Positions 34,521 through 43,479 of a DNA stretch of 64,000 bases are shown one piece after another. The notes beneath the pieces are model-generated. The model ran no database searches. It was not told the origin of the DNA and saw nothing but the letters and a program-made list of their open reading frames with translations. The stretch covers positions 1 to 64,000 of the forward strand of contig LNFJ01000171.1 in assembly GCA_001464625.1 (NCBI GenBank), read 5' to 3'. Source of the stretch: Bacteroidia bacterium Ga0077558. Lineage in GTDB: Bacteria > Bacteroidota > Bacteroidia > Chitinophagales > Chitinophagaceae. Position numbers and translations under genes: made by a program. Each line of letters starts with the position of its first letter. The first letter of the stretch is position 1.

Positions 34521-37500
34521 ATGAAAAAAATTTTCAAAATTTTCGGCATTACCCTGCTTATATTATTAGCATTGGCGTTTATCATTCCTGTTGTATTTAA
34601 AAAACAAATACAGGCATTGGTGAAAAAAGAGATCAATAAAAGCCTGGACGCAACGGTTGATTTTTCTGATGTAAAACTTTCCCTGTTTCGCCATTTCCCC
34701 AAAGTGGGAATTGTAATCAAAGATTTAGTAATCATAGGTAAAGACGAGTTTGAAGGTGACACATTAATTGCTGCCAAAAGCATAGATGGTTCTGCAGGAT
34801 TATTTAGCGTTCTAAAAGGAAAGGACATTAAAGTTTCTGATATTATTATTGAATCGCCCCGCATACATGCACGGGTAACTGAAGAAGGTAGAATGAACTG
34901 GGATATTGCCAAAGCAAGTAGTGATACCAGTAGCAGTACAGATACATCAGCCTCTGCTTTTAAAATGACATTGAAAAGCTATGAGATCAATAACGGCTAT
35001 CTTCTTTATAATGATGAAAAAGCAAATACTTATTTAGAATTAGAAGGACTTGACCATGTAGGAAGTGGCGATCTTACTGCTGATGTATTTACATTGGCCA
35101 CCACTACAAAAGCAACATCCGCCAGCTTAACACAGGATGGTATTCCTTATCTATTGAATACAGTTACCGATATAGAAACAGATATTAAAATCGATAACAA
35201 AACACAAACCTATACTTTCAAAACAGAAGACATAGTGCTGAATAATTTAAAACTATCCGCTGATGGTTTTATACAACTGGAGAATGATAGCACATTTAAC
35301 ATGGATATTAAATTCCAATCACCCTCCAACGATTTCAAGGATATTTTATCCATGATACCGGATATGTACACACAGGAATTTGACAAGATCAAAACAAGTG
35401 GCAAAGCAACTTTCAATGGTTTTGTAAAAGGTAAGATGACACCACAGCAAACACCGGCTTATGATGTGAATCTTGAAGTTAAAGATGGCTCTTTCCAATA
35501 TCCTGATCTGCCGAAGCCAGTGAAAAATATTAAACTGTCCTTAAGAGCTTTAAATCCGGATGGCAATCCTGATAATGCCGTGATTGATATTCCCTATGGT
35601 CATTTTGAAATGGATAACGAGCCATTTGATTTTCGGTTTATCTATTCAAAACCCGTTACTGCACAATTAATTGATGTGGCAGCAAAAGGCAAATTGGACC
35701 TATCACAACTATCAAAATTTATTAAGCTGGAAACGGGAACAAAACTTTCCGGCCAGGTATGGGCAGATGCTTTTGCAAAAGGCCCGATGAAAGCATTGCA
35801 AAATCAATCCGGTGCTTTTACAGCAGGTGGATTTTTTGATATTAAAAATCTTTCTTATTCCGCCAGCAGCTTTCCGCAACCTATTAAAAATGGCAATATA
35901 AAAGCTTCGCTGCAAAATAGCGGTGGCGTTGCAGATAATACAACAATCAATGTTTCATCCGGACATATAGAAGTTGGCAACGATCCGGTTGACTTCACCT
36001 TGCAATTAAGCAATCCGGTTTCTGCTATTAATTTTGCTGGCACAGCAAAAGGACGTTTTACATTAGATAATATAAAACAGTTTACGACATTAGAACCCGG
36101 CACAGCTATTAGTGGTGTCTTAAATGCCGACATGGGTTTTGCAGGCAATAAAAAAGCTATTGATGAAAAGCAATATGATAAAATAACATTAACGGGAACA
36201 GCCGGTCTTAAGAATGTAAAATATAAATCCAGTGAATATCCAACCGGTGTAAATATTGCCGGCACACAACTTTCGTTCAATCAACAAAATGTTACGCTTA
36301 GCAATCTAAAAGGCAATTATCTCAATACAAACTTTACAGCCAATGGTGTTTTAAATAATTTAATTGGTTATGCCATGCAGGGACAAACATTGACCGGTAA
36401 CTTAAATGTAAATGCAGATAAATTGAATTTAAATGATTGGATGGGAACACCGGCAACCATTGCTCCCGCTACAACAACTGAAGCAGCAACTACCGCAAGC
36501 AACAGTTCCGGAAAACCATTCTTAGTGCCTGCGGCTGTTAATTTCACTATTAAAGCTAACGCTGACAATGTAAAATATGATAAGGTTGATTACAGAAACG
36601 TAAATGGCACTATGGTAATGAATGATGAAAAAATTACCCTGCAAAATGTAAAGACCGATGCTTTGGATGGAACAGTATTATTGAATGGCTCCTACTCTAC
36701 CAAATTAGATAAGAACAAACCAGATATAGGTTTGACCTACGATATTAAAAACATCGATGTGCAGAAAATTTTTCAATCATTCAATTCAATACAATCATTA
36801 ATGCCGATTGGAAAATTTTTGGCCGGAAAACTTACGTCGCAAATGTCATTCACCGGTAAGTTAAACGGTTCTATGATGCCTGTAATGAGCAGCCTTACTG
36901 GTAATGGCAATCTGTTTTTATTGGAAGGCTTGTTAGCAAAATTTGCTCCACTTGAAAAATTAGCTGCTGTATTACAAATAGACCGGCTTAAATCTATTAG
37001 CTTAAAAGAAGTAAAACAATTTTTTGAATTTGCCAATGGCAAAGTAATGGTGAAACCATTTAATATAAGTATTGAAGGAATTGATATGCAGATCGGGGGC
37101 TTTCATGGTTTCGACCAATCTATTGACTATGCCATTCAAATGAAATTACCAAGAAGTATGATGGGTACAAAGGGAAATAGCTTTGTCAACAACCTTGCAG
37201 CGCAGGCCAATAATAAAGGCATCCCTATTAAGTTAGGAGAGACTGTCAACCTAAGTGTAAAAATGACGGGCAGTATCAGCAATCCTTCCATTGAAATTGA
37301 TTTGAAAGAAATTGCCGGTGATGTCATTGAAGATCTAAAAGATCAGGCAAAAGATTTTGCGCAAGCAAAATTAGATAGTGCTAAAGCAAAAGTAAAAGAC
37401 TCATTAGAAGCTGTAAAAAAACAAGTGACCGATAAGTTAAAAGATAAACTAAAGGATAAGGTATTTGGTAAGGACACAACAACAGTTCCTGTTAATATCC

Positions 37501-37604
37501 CGCAAGATACTTCTAAGAAAAAAGATGAATCAACTATTAAGAAAACGTTGAAAGGTATTTTGAACAGAAATAAGAAACCAGCTACAGATACCACTAAGCA
37601 ATAA
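34521..37604 (+). CDS. AsmA-family inner-membrane-anchored protein
   Basis: A 1027-residue protein with an N-terminal transmembrane anchor (IFGITLLILLALAFIIPVVF) and an AsmA opening (INKSLDATVDFSDVKLSLFR, HFPKVGIVIKDL). A very long beta-rich body with repeated GxFxAxG and KLSGQVxA-like units follows, then AsmA_2-like C-terminal core (GNLFLLEGLLAKFAPLEKLA), and a Lys/Asp/Ala-rich helical tail. AsmA/TamB-like proteins bridge the periplasm and are linked to outer-membrane lipid transport. The ATG at 34521 is preferred over an upstream in-frame TTG at 34449 because the anchor follows directly. A perfect palindromic terminator follows. Confidence 0.85.
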   Translation: MKKIFKIFGITLLILLALAFIIPVVFKKQIQALVKKEINKSLDATVDFSDVKLSLFRHFPKVGIVIKDLVIIGKDEFEGDTLIAAKSIDGSAGLFSVLKGKDIKVSDIIIESPRIHARVTEEGRMNWDIAKASSDTSSSTDTSASAFKMTLKSYEINNGYLLYNDEKANTYLELEGLDHVGSGDLTADVFTLATTTKATSASLTQDGIPYLLNTVTDIETDIKIDNKTQTYTFKTEDIVLNNLKLSADGFIQLENDSTFNMDIKFQSPSNDFKDILSMIPDMYTQEFDKIKTSGKATFNGFVKGKMTPQQTPAYDVNLEVKDGSFQYPDLPKPVKNIKLSLRALNPDGNPDNAVIDIPYGHFEMDNEPFDFRFIYSKPVTAQLIDVAAKGKLDLSQLSKFIKLETGTKLSGQVWADAFAKGPMKALQNQSGAFTAGGFFDIKNLSYSASSFPQPIKNGNIKASLQNSGGVADNTTINVSSGHIEVGNDPVDFTLQLSNPVSAINFAGTAKGRFTLDNIKQFTTLEPGTAISGVLNADMGFAGNKKAIDEKQYDKITLTGTAGLKNVKYKSSEYPTGVNIAGTQLSFNQQNVTLSNLKGNYLNTNFTANGVLNNLIGYAMQGQTLTGNLNVNADKLNLNDWMGTPATIAPATTTEAATTASNSSGKPFLVPAAVNFTIKANADNVKYDKVDYRNVNGTMVMNDEKITLQNVKTDALDGTVLLNGSYSTKLDKNKPDIGLTYDIKNIDVQKIFQSFNSIQSLMPIGKFLAGKLTSQMSFTGKLNGSMMPVMSSLTGNGNLFLLEGLLAKFAPLEKLAAVLQIDRLKSISLKEVKQFFEFANGKVMVKPFNISIEGIDMQIGGFHGFDQSIDYAIQMKLPRSMMGTKGNSFVNNLAAQANNKGIPIKLGETVNLSVKMTGSISNPSIEIDLKEIAGDVIEDLKDQAKDFAQAKLDSAKAKVKDSLEAVKKQVTDKLKDKLKDKVFGKDTTTVPVNIPQDTSKKKDESTIKKTLKGILNRNKKPATDTTKQ

Positions 37605-37607
37605 AAG

Positions 37608-37641
37608 AAAAGGGTAATCATTTTAAAATGATTACCCTTTT
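37608..37641 (+). terminator. Perfect 34-base palindromic terminator
   Basis: Each half is 17 bases: AAAAGGGTAATCATTTT followed by its exact reverse complement, ending in CCCTTTTAAAG. It starts four bases after the AsmA-like stop and can act in both directions. The 214 bases between it and the stop of the convergent transporter gene are very AT-rich, and I see no further feature in them. Confidence 0.8.
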
Positions 37642-37855
37642 AAAGTCGGGGCAATAAGACAAATTTCGAACAATTTTTTTACAGATTTGAACAAATTAAA
37701 TTATAGTTTACAACATAAAATAAAGACATAATTATTTAACGATACAGAAATTAATAAAGTCATTATAATCTTACAAATATTGATAAACTTTAAACATTGG
37801 ACATTTTTTTAATATCACATTGAAGATATGTTATTTACAAAACATATTTAAATTT

Positions 37856-38869
37856 TTATATTAACAACAATCCGATTACTCCCCCAATATAAATAAGCAC
37901 AGCAATCCAGGAATCAATTCCCATTCCCCATTTTCGTTTTGGGGATTGAATTATCATACCCAGCAGATAAACTGCCGTAAGCACTATGGACAGAGAGGTT
38001 AGATAAATATCTGAATTATGAGCATCTGTTAAGATGGACCTCCCGGCCAAAATATTAGCCACAAAAAACAATGTAGGCAAAAAAGAATTACCCCCAAAAA
38101 TATCACTGATAAGTGGCGGATATCTTTTATGTTTTACAAAAGCCAGGCCACCTGATATTTCAGGTGTTGCCGTAATTAATGAGAGTATGGTGGCCCCAAA
38201 TACAACTCCGGATATATTATAATGAGCAGCAATTTTTTCACCTGTATTAGCAAGTAGTACACCAAAAAACAGAATAATTAGAGCAACAATTATAAGTTGT
38301 ATTAAAGCACTTTTCTTTGTCAGCTTTGTTCTATGAATCATTTCACATTCGATTTTGGGCAGCATCTTTTGTGCTTCACACTGTTTAATAACGAAAAGGC
38401 TTAATATCCAGGAGCCTAATATCATTGCTTCAATAGGGGAGACATTCTGCATAACAAATTTTTCATCAAACCGTGACCCCATAATAACCAATGCTAAAAT
38501 AGCACATAAGAAAAGACCCTGAGCAATAGAGTTTCTGTTTGATGTAAGTGTTGACAGCGGCTTATCTTCATTCTTTCTTGAAGCAAAATCAAACAAAACA
38601 AGCAACACAGTCTGTATCGCAATGCCACCCAAAATATTCCCTAAGGCTAATGATGTATCACCTTTTTGAACACCTATAACTACAATAACAATTTCGGGAA
38701 GGTTTGTGACAATGGCAAGCATTATAGTACCACCAAAAGCATCGCCCAGGTTGAACTCATCTGCAATAAATTCTACAATAGCCGAAAGCTTGTTACTAAA
38801 ATACCAAATTACTGCCCCGGAAAAGAGGAACAACAGTACACTTTGCGTAATGGAAAGCTGAAGGTTCAT
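37856..38869 (-). CDS. Sodium/calcium exchanger (CaCA family) membrane protein
   Basis: A 337-residue cation antiporter with about ten helices and two alpha-repeats: GGTIMLAIVTNLPEIVIVVI with DTSLALGNILGGIAIQ, and GVVFGATILSLITATPEISG with DIFGGNSFLPTLF. The Glu residues in LPE and TPE are the transport residues of the family; the second LPE/TPE and the GN(I/S) motifs are intact. It is the last gene of the 17-gene minus-strand run, 2 bases after the racemase-like gene. Its relation to the redox genes is unclear. Confidence 0.85.
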   Translation of the reverse strand: MNLQLSITQSVLLFLFSGAVIWYFSNKLSAIVEFIADEFNLGDAFGGTIMLAIVTNLPEIVIVVIGVQKGDTSLALGNILGGIAIQTVLLVLFDFASRKNEDKPLSTLTSNRNSIAQGLFLCAILALVIMGSRFDEKFVMQNVSPIEAMILGSWILSLFVIKQCEAQKMLPKIECEMIHRTKLTKKSALIQLIIVALIILFFGVLLANTGEKIAAHYNISGVVFGATILSLITATPEISGGLAFVKHKRYPPLISDIFGGNSFLPTLFFVANILAGRSILTDAHNSDIYLTSLSIVLTAVYLLGMIIQSPKRKWGMGIDSWIAVLIYIGGVIGLLLI

Positions 38870-38871
38870 TT

Positions 38872-39549
38872 TTATTGCTTTGTGTATATTAGAAAATTGA
38901 TTTGCTCTTCAGCCATATCATAAAAAGAAAGAGACTTAAACAATGAGAATAGCACAGATAGCTCAGTACATGCTATTACTAACTTTTTTTTACTCCCAAA
39001 GCAGGCCGTCATATACTTTTCTGTTTCTATTGTATCAATTGCCTCACCTGCATACACTTTAGTTCTCAACTTATCAATCATCAGTTTTATTTCAGAATTA
39101 ATTGACAAGCAGCTAATACCTGCTTTGTTAAAATAATCAGCAATATACATTGATTCCATTGTATACATTGTACCTAAAAGATATATTTCTTTTACCGAAT
39201 GACGAAGCAACTGAGCAGCCATTAGCTGTAGCGGATGTACAATAGAAAAACTGAAGACTGAATGTTCCAATATTTTATCCAATGTCTCATGTATGGTGAT
39301 ATTGGGCATCAACAAATTTAGTACGCCTGCCTCTTCAAAATAATTGAGGTATGGCATCAGTGCATCTTCAAGTTTTTTAAACTGATTGGGCAGATATGGG
39401 TTGATTTTATTAAAATCAGCATTTACTAAAATAGAAGGGAAAGTACTGTATCCACCTTTCTTTTTACTATACTCTTCATTAAGCCTTTTTAAGTAGTGCA
39501 GCGTTGAAACAGCACCCAATCCTAAAATACCTGTCTTAATTTCTTCCAT
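38872..39549 (-). CDS. Aspartate/glutamate racemase superfamily protein
   Basis: A 225-residue protein with the family start KTGILGLGAVSTLHYLKRLN and the second active-site cysteine in VIACTELSVLF. At the first active-site position, usually PCNT(A/S)H, the sequence is LLMPNITIHET: the Cys is absent. A one-Cys member would not be a normal racemase; related superfamily members are decarboxylases or isomerases. It sits 2 bases from both neighbours (CaCA transporter and EgtD), so it is part of the same transcript. The substrate is unknown. Confidence 0.75.
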   Translation of the reverse strand: MEEIKTGILGLGAVSTLHYLKRLNEEYSKKKGGYSTFPSILVNADFNKINPYLPNQFKKLEDALMPYLNYFEEAGVLNLLMPNITIHETLDKILEHSVFSFSIVHPLQLMAAQLLRHSVKEIYLLGTMYTMESMYIADYFNKAGISCLSINSEIKLMIDKLRTKVYAGEAIDTIETEKYMTACFGSKKKLVIACTELSVLFSLFKSLSFYDMAEEQINFLIYTKQ

Positions 39550-39551
39550 TA

Positions 39552-40496
39552 CTAATGTCTGAGAAGTATATAATCAGCAAACAAATTGTTGCTGTCTGTA
39601 ACTTTTTCTACCCAGGTAATATCTGTTTTGGATAATATCTTTTTAATAATACTATCGTTATATTTCCTGGATACTTCTGTATGTATCAGCTCTCCTTCTG
39701 TAAAGAAAAAAGTATGGCCGCTTACGTTTACTTCTTGAGACCTTTTACTTCGTAAATAGCTTTTTGCTATCCCCTCATTTTCATCATAAACAGGGTAATG
39801 TTCAAACTCCTTTACATCAAAATTTCCATCTAACTCCCTGTTTATCCTATGCAGCAGGTTAAGGTTAAATGCTGCTGTTATACCCTGAGCATCATTATAC
39901 GCAGGTAATATTAATTCTTTGGGTTTTGTTAAATCAACACCTAAAATAAGTTTATCTCCGGGATACATATTTGCGCCCAACTGGTAAATAAACTCTGTAG
40001 CTTCATCATCGGGCATATTCCCGATGTTTGAACCAAGGAATAAAATAATCTTTTTATTACCATCCTGTTTAAGCCTGCTCAATGACTGAAAATATTCCAT
40101 GTGCATGGGCTTAACCTTTAGTTCAGGCAGCTCTTTTAAAAGCATGTTTTCTAAACCCTCTAACGCATTTAAAGAAATATCAACGGGATAATACTCAAAG
40201 CTAAATTTGCGTAACTGTAACTCCCTTAACAAGTGAATTGTCTTTGTTCCATCTCCTGCTCCCAATTCTATAATATCATATTTTTCCTCCTTTTCTAACT
40301 GCATTGCAGCAATGAGTTCACTGGTTTTGTCTTGAAAAATATCCATCTCGGCCCTGGTGAGATAATACTCCGGCAGCGCCATTATTTTTACAAAGAGTTC
40401 ATCGCCTGTGGCATCATAAAAATATTTTGATGATAGTTTTTTTTGAGGCTTGTTGCTTAACCCTTCAAGCACATCTTTTCTGAAATTTTCCTGCAT
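39552..40496 (-). CDS. egtD: L-histidine N-alpha-methyltransferase EgtD
   Basis: A 314-residue SAM-dependent enzyme that trimethylates histidine to hercynine, the first step of ergothioneine synthesis. Family landmarks: KYFYDATGDELF, EYYLTRAE, SAM site IIELGAGDGTKT, FLGSNIGNM, YNDAQGITAAFNLNLL (Tyr that contacts histidine) and IHTEVSRKYN (the Glu and Ser that hold the imidazole). The histidine-recognition residues known from mycobacterial EgtD thus appear conserved. The start at 40496 follows the thiolase stop by 14 bases and removes a Cys-rich 20-residue extension. EgtB and a betaine-type ABC importer lie in the same run. Confidence 0.9.
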   Translation of the reverse strand: MQENFRKDVLEGLSNKPQKKLSSKYFYDATGDELFVKIMALPEYYLTRAEMDIFQDKTSELIAAMQLEKEEKYDIIELGAGDGTKTIHLLRELQLRKFSFEYYPVDISLNALEGLENMLLKELPELKVKPMHMEYFQSLSRLKQDGNKKIILFLGSNIGNMPDDEATEFIYQLGANMYPGDKLILGVDLTKPKELILPAYNDAQGITAAFNLNLLHRINRELDGNFDVKEFEHYPVYDENEGIAKSYLRSKRSQEVNVSGHTFFFTEGELIHTEVSRKYNDSIIKKILSKTDITWVEKVTDSNNLFADYILLRH

Positions 40497-40510
40497 TATT
40501 ATTTCTTTAA

Positions 40511-41761
40511 TCAATTTTCTATTAACACTACAGCACCCAGGCCCCCATCGGCACATACGCTTATTACTGCTTTTTTTCCTTTGCCCAATAAATGAAGCGA
40601 CTTTACCGTCTGGCTAAGTATTCTTGCACCTGTGGCACCAAATGGGTGCCCAATGGCAATGCTGCTTCCGTTAGGGTTTAATTTTTCCATAGGAAATTTT
40701 CCAAAACTAAAATCTGTTCCTGCTTTTTTTAGATGGGTTGCATCTTCTAAGTTTTGAATGGTGGCCAACACCTGTGAAGCAAATGCCTCGTGTATTTCCC
40801 AAATATCTATATCATCATATTTTAACCCATGCCTATGTAACAGCCGGGGTATAGCAAATGTGGGAGCCATTAATATTCCTTCTTCCTCAATATTTACACC
40901 AGCCATTTCCCAATCAATTAATCTTGCCTTATAGGGTGTGCTTAATTTACCCACAGCATTTTTTCCAGCCACCCATACTCCGGCAGCGCCATCTGTATAT
41001 AATGATGAATTGCCTGCTGTTATTGTTCCTTTATCTGCAATGTCAAATGCCGGTTTTAAATGGGCAATGGATTGCACCGATGTGTTTTTTCTGGGTATCT
41101 TATCTTCTTTAATATTGTTAACTGGAAATACCAAATCATCATAAAACCCTTTTTCTTTTGCAGCAAAATATTTCCTATGGCTATCTACAGCCAATTCATC
41201 CTGCTTTTGTTTTGAAATATGCAGCCGGTAATCGGTAATTTGGGCATGTTGCCCCATACTTTTTCCGGTACTGCGGTTTACCCTCGGAACATAGTCAATG
41301 CCAAAAGAAAATATACCGCCAAGTAATTTAAGTTTTGCAAAAAAAGATTTTGCAGTACTCCATTTTTTTAACCATGCAGAAAATTTTGCATTAACTGCAA
41401 CCTGTAAATTACTGGGGCTTTCTACACCTCCGGCAATTGCAATTTCATGGTTTGTAATCATAGATGCCGCCTGTATAGCAGCAACTAAAGAACTGCTACA
41501 GGCCAGGATGGTAGTGAATGATATAGTTTTTTCATCCAGCATAGAATCCATTACTGCTTCTCTTGCGATATTGCTGTACTTTACATTTTGTATAACCGTA
41601 CCCCATATTACATAATCAGGGTTGATGCTTTCCTTTTTGTGCATTTCATTCAATACTTCTCTGGATAAATAGAGGCTATCGTATTGGGCTAATTGCTGTC
41701 CTGCTTTTGCAAAAGGCGTTCTTAACCCTGTAGCTATCCATATCTCTCTTTCTAATTGCAT
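40511..41761 (-). CDS. Thiolase (acetyl-CoA C-acyltransferase family)
   Basis: A 416-residue thiolase with Cys88 nucleophile (TILACSSSLVAAIQAA), the EIHEAFASQ motif, GHPFGATGAR (catalytic His) and CADGGLGA near the C terminus (second catalytic Cys). The start is unambiguous. It ends 14 bases before egtD and starts 2 bases after the disulfide-oxidoreductase gene. No other fatty-acid genes are nearby, so a degradative beta-oxidation role is not supported by context. What it condenses or cleaves here is unknown. Confidence 0.88.
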   Translation of the reverse strand: MQLEREIWIATGLRTPFAKAGQQLAQYDSLYLSREVLNEMHKKESINPDYVIWGTVIQNVKYSNIAREAVMDSMLDEKTISFTTILACSSSLVAAIQAASMITNHEIAIAGGVESPSNLQVAVNAKFSAWLKKWSTAKSFFAKLKLLGGIFSFGIDYVPRVNRSTGKSMGQHAQITDYRLHISKQKQDELAVDSHRKYFAAKEKGFYDDLVFPVNNIKEDKIPRKNTSVQSIAHLKPAFDIADKGTITAGNSSLYTDGAAGVWVAGKNAVGKLSTPYKARLIDWEMAGVNIEEEGILMAPTFAIPRLLHRHGLKYDDIDIWEIHEAFASQVLATIQNLEDATHLKKAGTDFSFGKFPMEKLNPNGSSIAIGHPFGATGARILSQTVKSLHLLGKGKKAVISVCADGGLGAVVLIEN

Positions 41762-41762
41762 T

Positions 41763-43124
41763 TTAACTTATCTCCTTTAAATTTTCTAATGTTGTGGGTA
41801 TTAATTCAGATATGGTTGGGTGCAGCACCATCGTATCCCTGATTAATGTATAATCTACACCGGCACTCATTATGTTGAGAAGGCTGGTTATTATCTCATC
41901 GCCACCGGTACCCAGCACACATGCCCCAATAATTTTATTGGTATCAGCGTTTACCAAAACTTGTATAAAGCCATAGGTTTCTCCTTTTTCCTTTGCCCTT
42001 GCAATTCTACTCATCTCTCTTTTACCTTCTAACAGTTTAATACCTTTGGCTAATGCATCTTTTTTCGTCATTCCGGCCCTGCCGAGTGGCGGGTCAACAA
42101 ATAGTCCATATGTCATAATGCGGTCAGATATTTTTCTGCTGCCATCACCAAATAAAAAATTTTCCACTACCTGGTAATCGTTATAGGCAGTATGTGTAAA
42201 TGCACCCTTGCCATTGCAATCGCCCAAAGCAAAAATCCCTTCTACACTTGTTTGGCAAAAATCGTTTACAGTAATAAATCCTCTTTGGTCTGTTTGCAGG
42301 GATGTATTTTGCAACTGTAATAAATCAGTATTGGGCAACCTGCCAATAGCGAGGAGCAAATGTGTGCCTTTAATTTTCTGCGAATTGTTTATGGTTACTG
42401 TATAAGTATTGCTGTCATAAGCCGGGGCTATTGATGTTGCATTTAAAATAAACTCTACACCATCAGCTTCCATAAATGTTTGAATGGTTTTGCTTACCTC
42501 CTCATCTTCCCGGCTAATAATATTTTCTCCTCTTTCAATAATGGTAATCTTGCTGCCAAAACGCCTGAACATTTGCCCAAACTCCAAACCGATATAACTG
42601 CCGCCTATTATTATTAAATGTTCAGGCAATTCAGTAAGGTCCAAAATGTTTTCATTGGTAAGCACATTCATACCCTGGTATTCTTCAGGTATAATGGCCC
42701 TGCCGCCCACATTAATAAATATTTGCTGAGCCGTTAATTGTTCACCATTTACTTCAACCTGGTAATTGGAAATAAACTTAGCTTCCCCTTCAATGAAGGT
42801 AATGTTTTCATTATCTGATAAGCCTGAACGTATGCCAGTAACTGATTTTGCTATCAGGTCATCTTTACGTTTTTTTATGGCATTTATATTTGCAGTAAAG
42901 CTGCCTTCAAAATTTACCCCCATATCACCTGCATGTTGTAAATCCCACATTCTTCTTGCAGATGCTACGTAGGTTTTTGTAGGTGTGCAACCTACATTGA
43001 GGCAGGTGCCGCCTACTTGCTTTTTTTCGATAAATGCTACTTTTTTCCCTTTTGCTGCTAAAGAAAAAACTAATGGAGTGCCTGCCTGCCCGGAGCCAAT
43101 AATTATTGAATCAAATAATTTCAT
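41763..43124 (-). CDS. Pyridine-nucleotide disulfide oxidoreductase (mercuric-reductase-like)
   Basis: A 453-residue FAD enzyme of the glutathione/mercuric/mycothione reductase class. Visible are the FAD loop GSGQAGTPLVFSLAAKGKK, the redox disulfide in GGTCLNVGCTPTK, an NAD(P) loop IIIGGSYIGLEFGQMFRRFG, FALGDCNGKGAFTH, and the C-terminal dimer-interface LHPTISELIPT (His-Glu pair). It lacks the N-terminal HMA domain and the C-terminal vicinal cysteines of true MerA, so a mercury role is unlikely. Beside ergothioneine genes it is a candidate reductase for a low-molecular-weight disulfide, but this is inference. Confidence 0.85.
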   Translation of the reverse strand: MKLFDSIIIGSGQAGTPLVFSLAAKGKKVAFIEKKQVGGTCLNVGCTPTKTYVASARRMWDLQHAGDMGVNFEGSFTANINAIKKRKDDLIAKSVTGIRSGLSDNENITFIEGEAKFISNYQVEVNGEQLTAQQIFINVGGRAIIPEEYQGMNVLTNENILDLTELPEHLIIIGGSYIGLEFGQMFRRFGSKITIIERGENIISREDEEVSKTIQTFMEADGVEFILNATSIAPAYDSNTYTVTINNSQKIKGTHLLLAIGRLPNTDLLQLQNTSLQTDQRGFITVNDFCQTSVEGIFALGDCNGKGAFTHTAYNDYQVVENFLFGDGSRKISDRIMTYGLFVDPPLGRAGMTKKDALAKGIKLLEGKREMSRIARAKEKGETYGFIQVLVNADTNKIIGACVLGTGGDEIITSLLNIMSAGVDYTLIRDTMVLHPTISELIPTTLENLKEIS

Positions 43125-43161
43125 ACTGAGTATCTATTTTAAAATTTTATTTTCAAGAATA

Positions 43162-43461
43162 TTATGACCTGAATTTTAATTTGGCAATGATAGCGGGGGA
43201 TAATGCTGCAGCATAGCCTGCACTGTCTGTAAGCACCCCTTTTATGCCACAGGTAGTTTCTATTGCAAAAGCTTCCGCCAAATCTTCGTAGTTAGAATCC
43301 CCGTCAAAACGGTGGTACTCCACTACATTAAAGTTTTCTGCATCAAATGCCTTTTGTAATGCCGGGCAGTAAATACTGTTTTCCTGCAAATTGAAATCAT
43401 ATTCAAAGCCCCGTTTGTTCAAATCAGTAATGGCTTGTGTAAGTGTTGCGTATGTAACCAT
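43162..43461 (-). CDS. Small unassigned-family protein, paralogue 1 of 3
   Basis: A 99-residue acidic protein: LTQAITDLNKRGFEYDFNL, then QENSIYCPALQKAF, FNVVEYHRFDGDSNYED and AFAIETTCGIKGVLTD. The same pattern (RGF/KGY-xxDF, ENxxxC, DFxVxxxYRFDG, GxKGxLxD) recurs in the products at 54246-54467 and 56089-56640. Homologues are often labelled 'phosphoribosylpyrophosphate synthetase', a name with no support in the sequence: there is no PRPP-binding motif. Function unknown. Confidence 0.75.
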   Translation of the reverse strand: MVTYATLTQAITDLNKRGFEYDFNLQENSIYCPALQKAFDAENFNVVEYHRFDGDSNYEDLAEAFAIETTCGIKGVLTDSAGYAAALSPAIIAKLKFRS

Positions 43462-43479
43462 GTTATATAATTTTTTATG

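Noticed and set aside
37642-37855. Small RNA or gene in the AT-rich gap after the AsmA-like gene
   Set aside because: No frame, promoter match or stable hairpin beyond the terminator was found.
41763-43124. Mercury resistance via mercuric reductase
   Set aside because: No HMA domain, no C-terminal vicinal cysteines, and no merR, merT or merP genes nearby.
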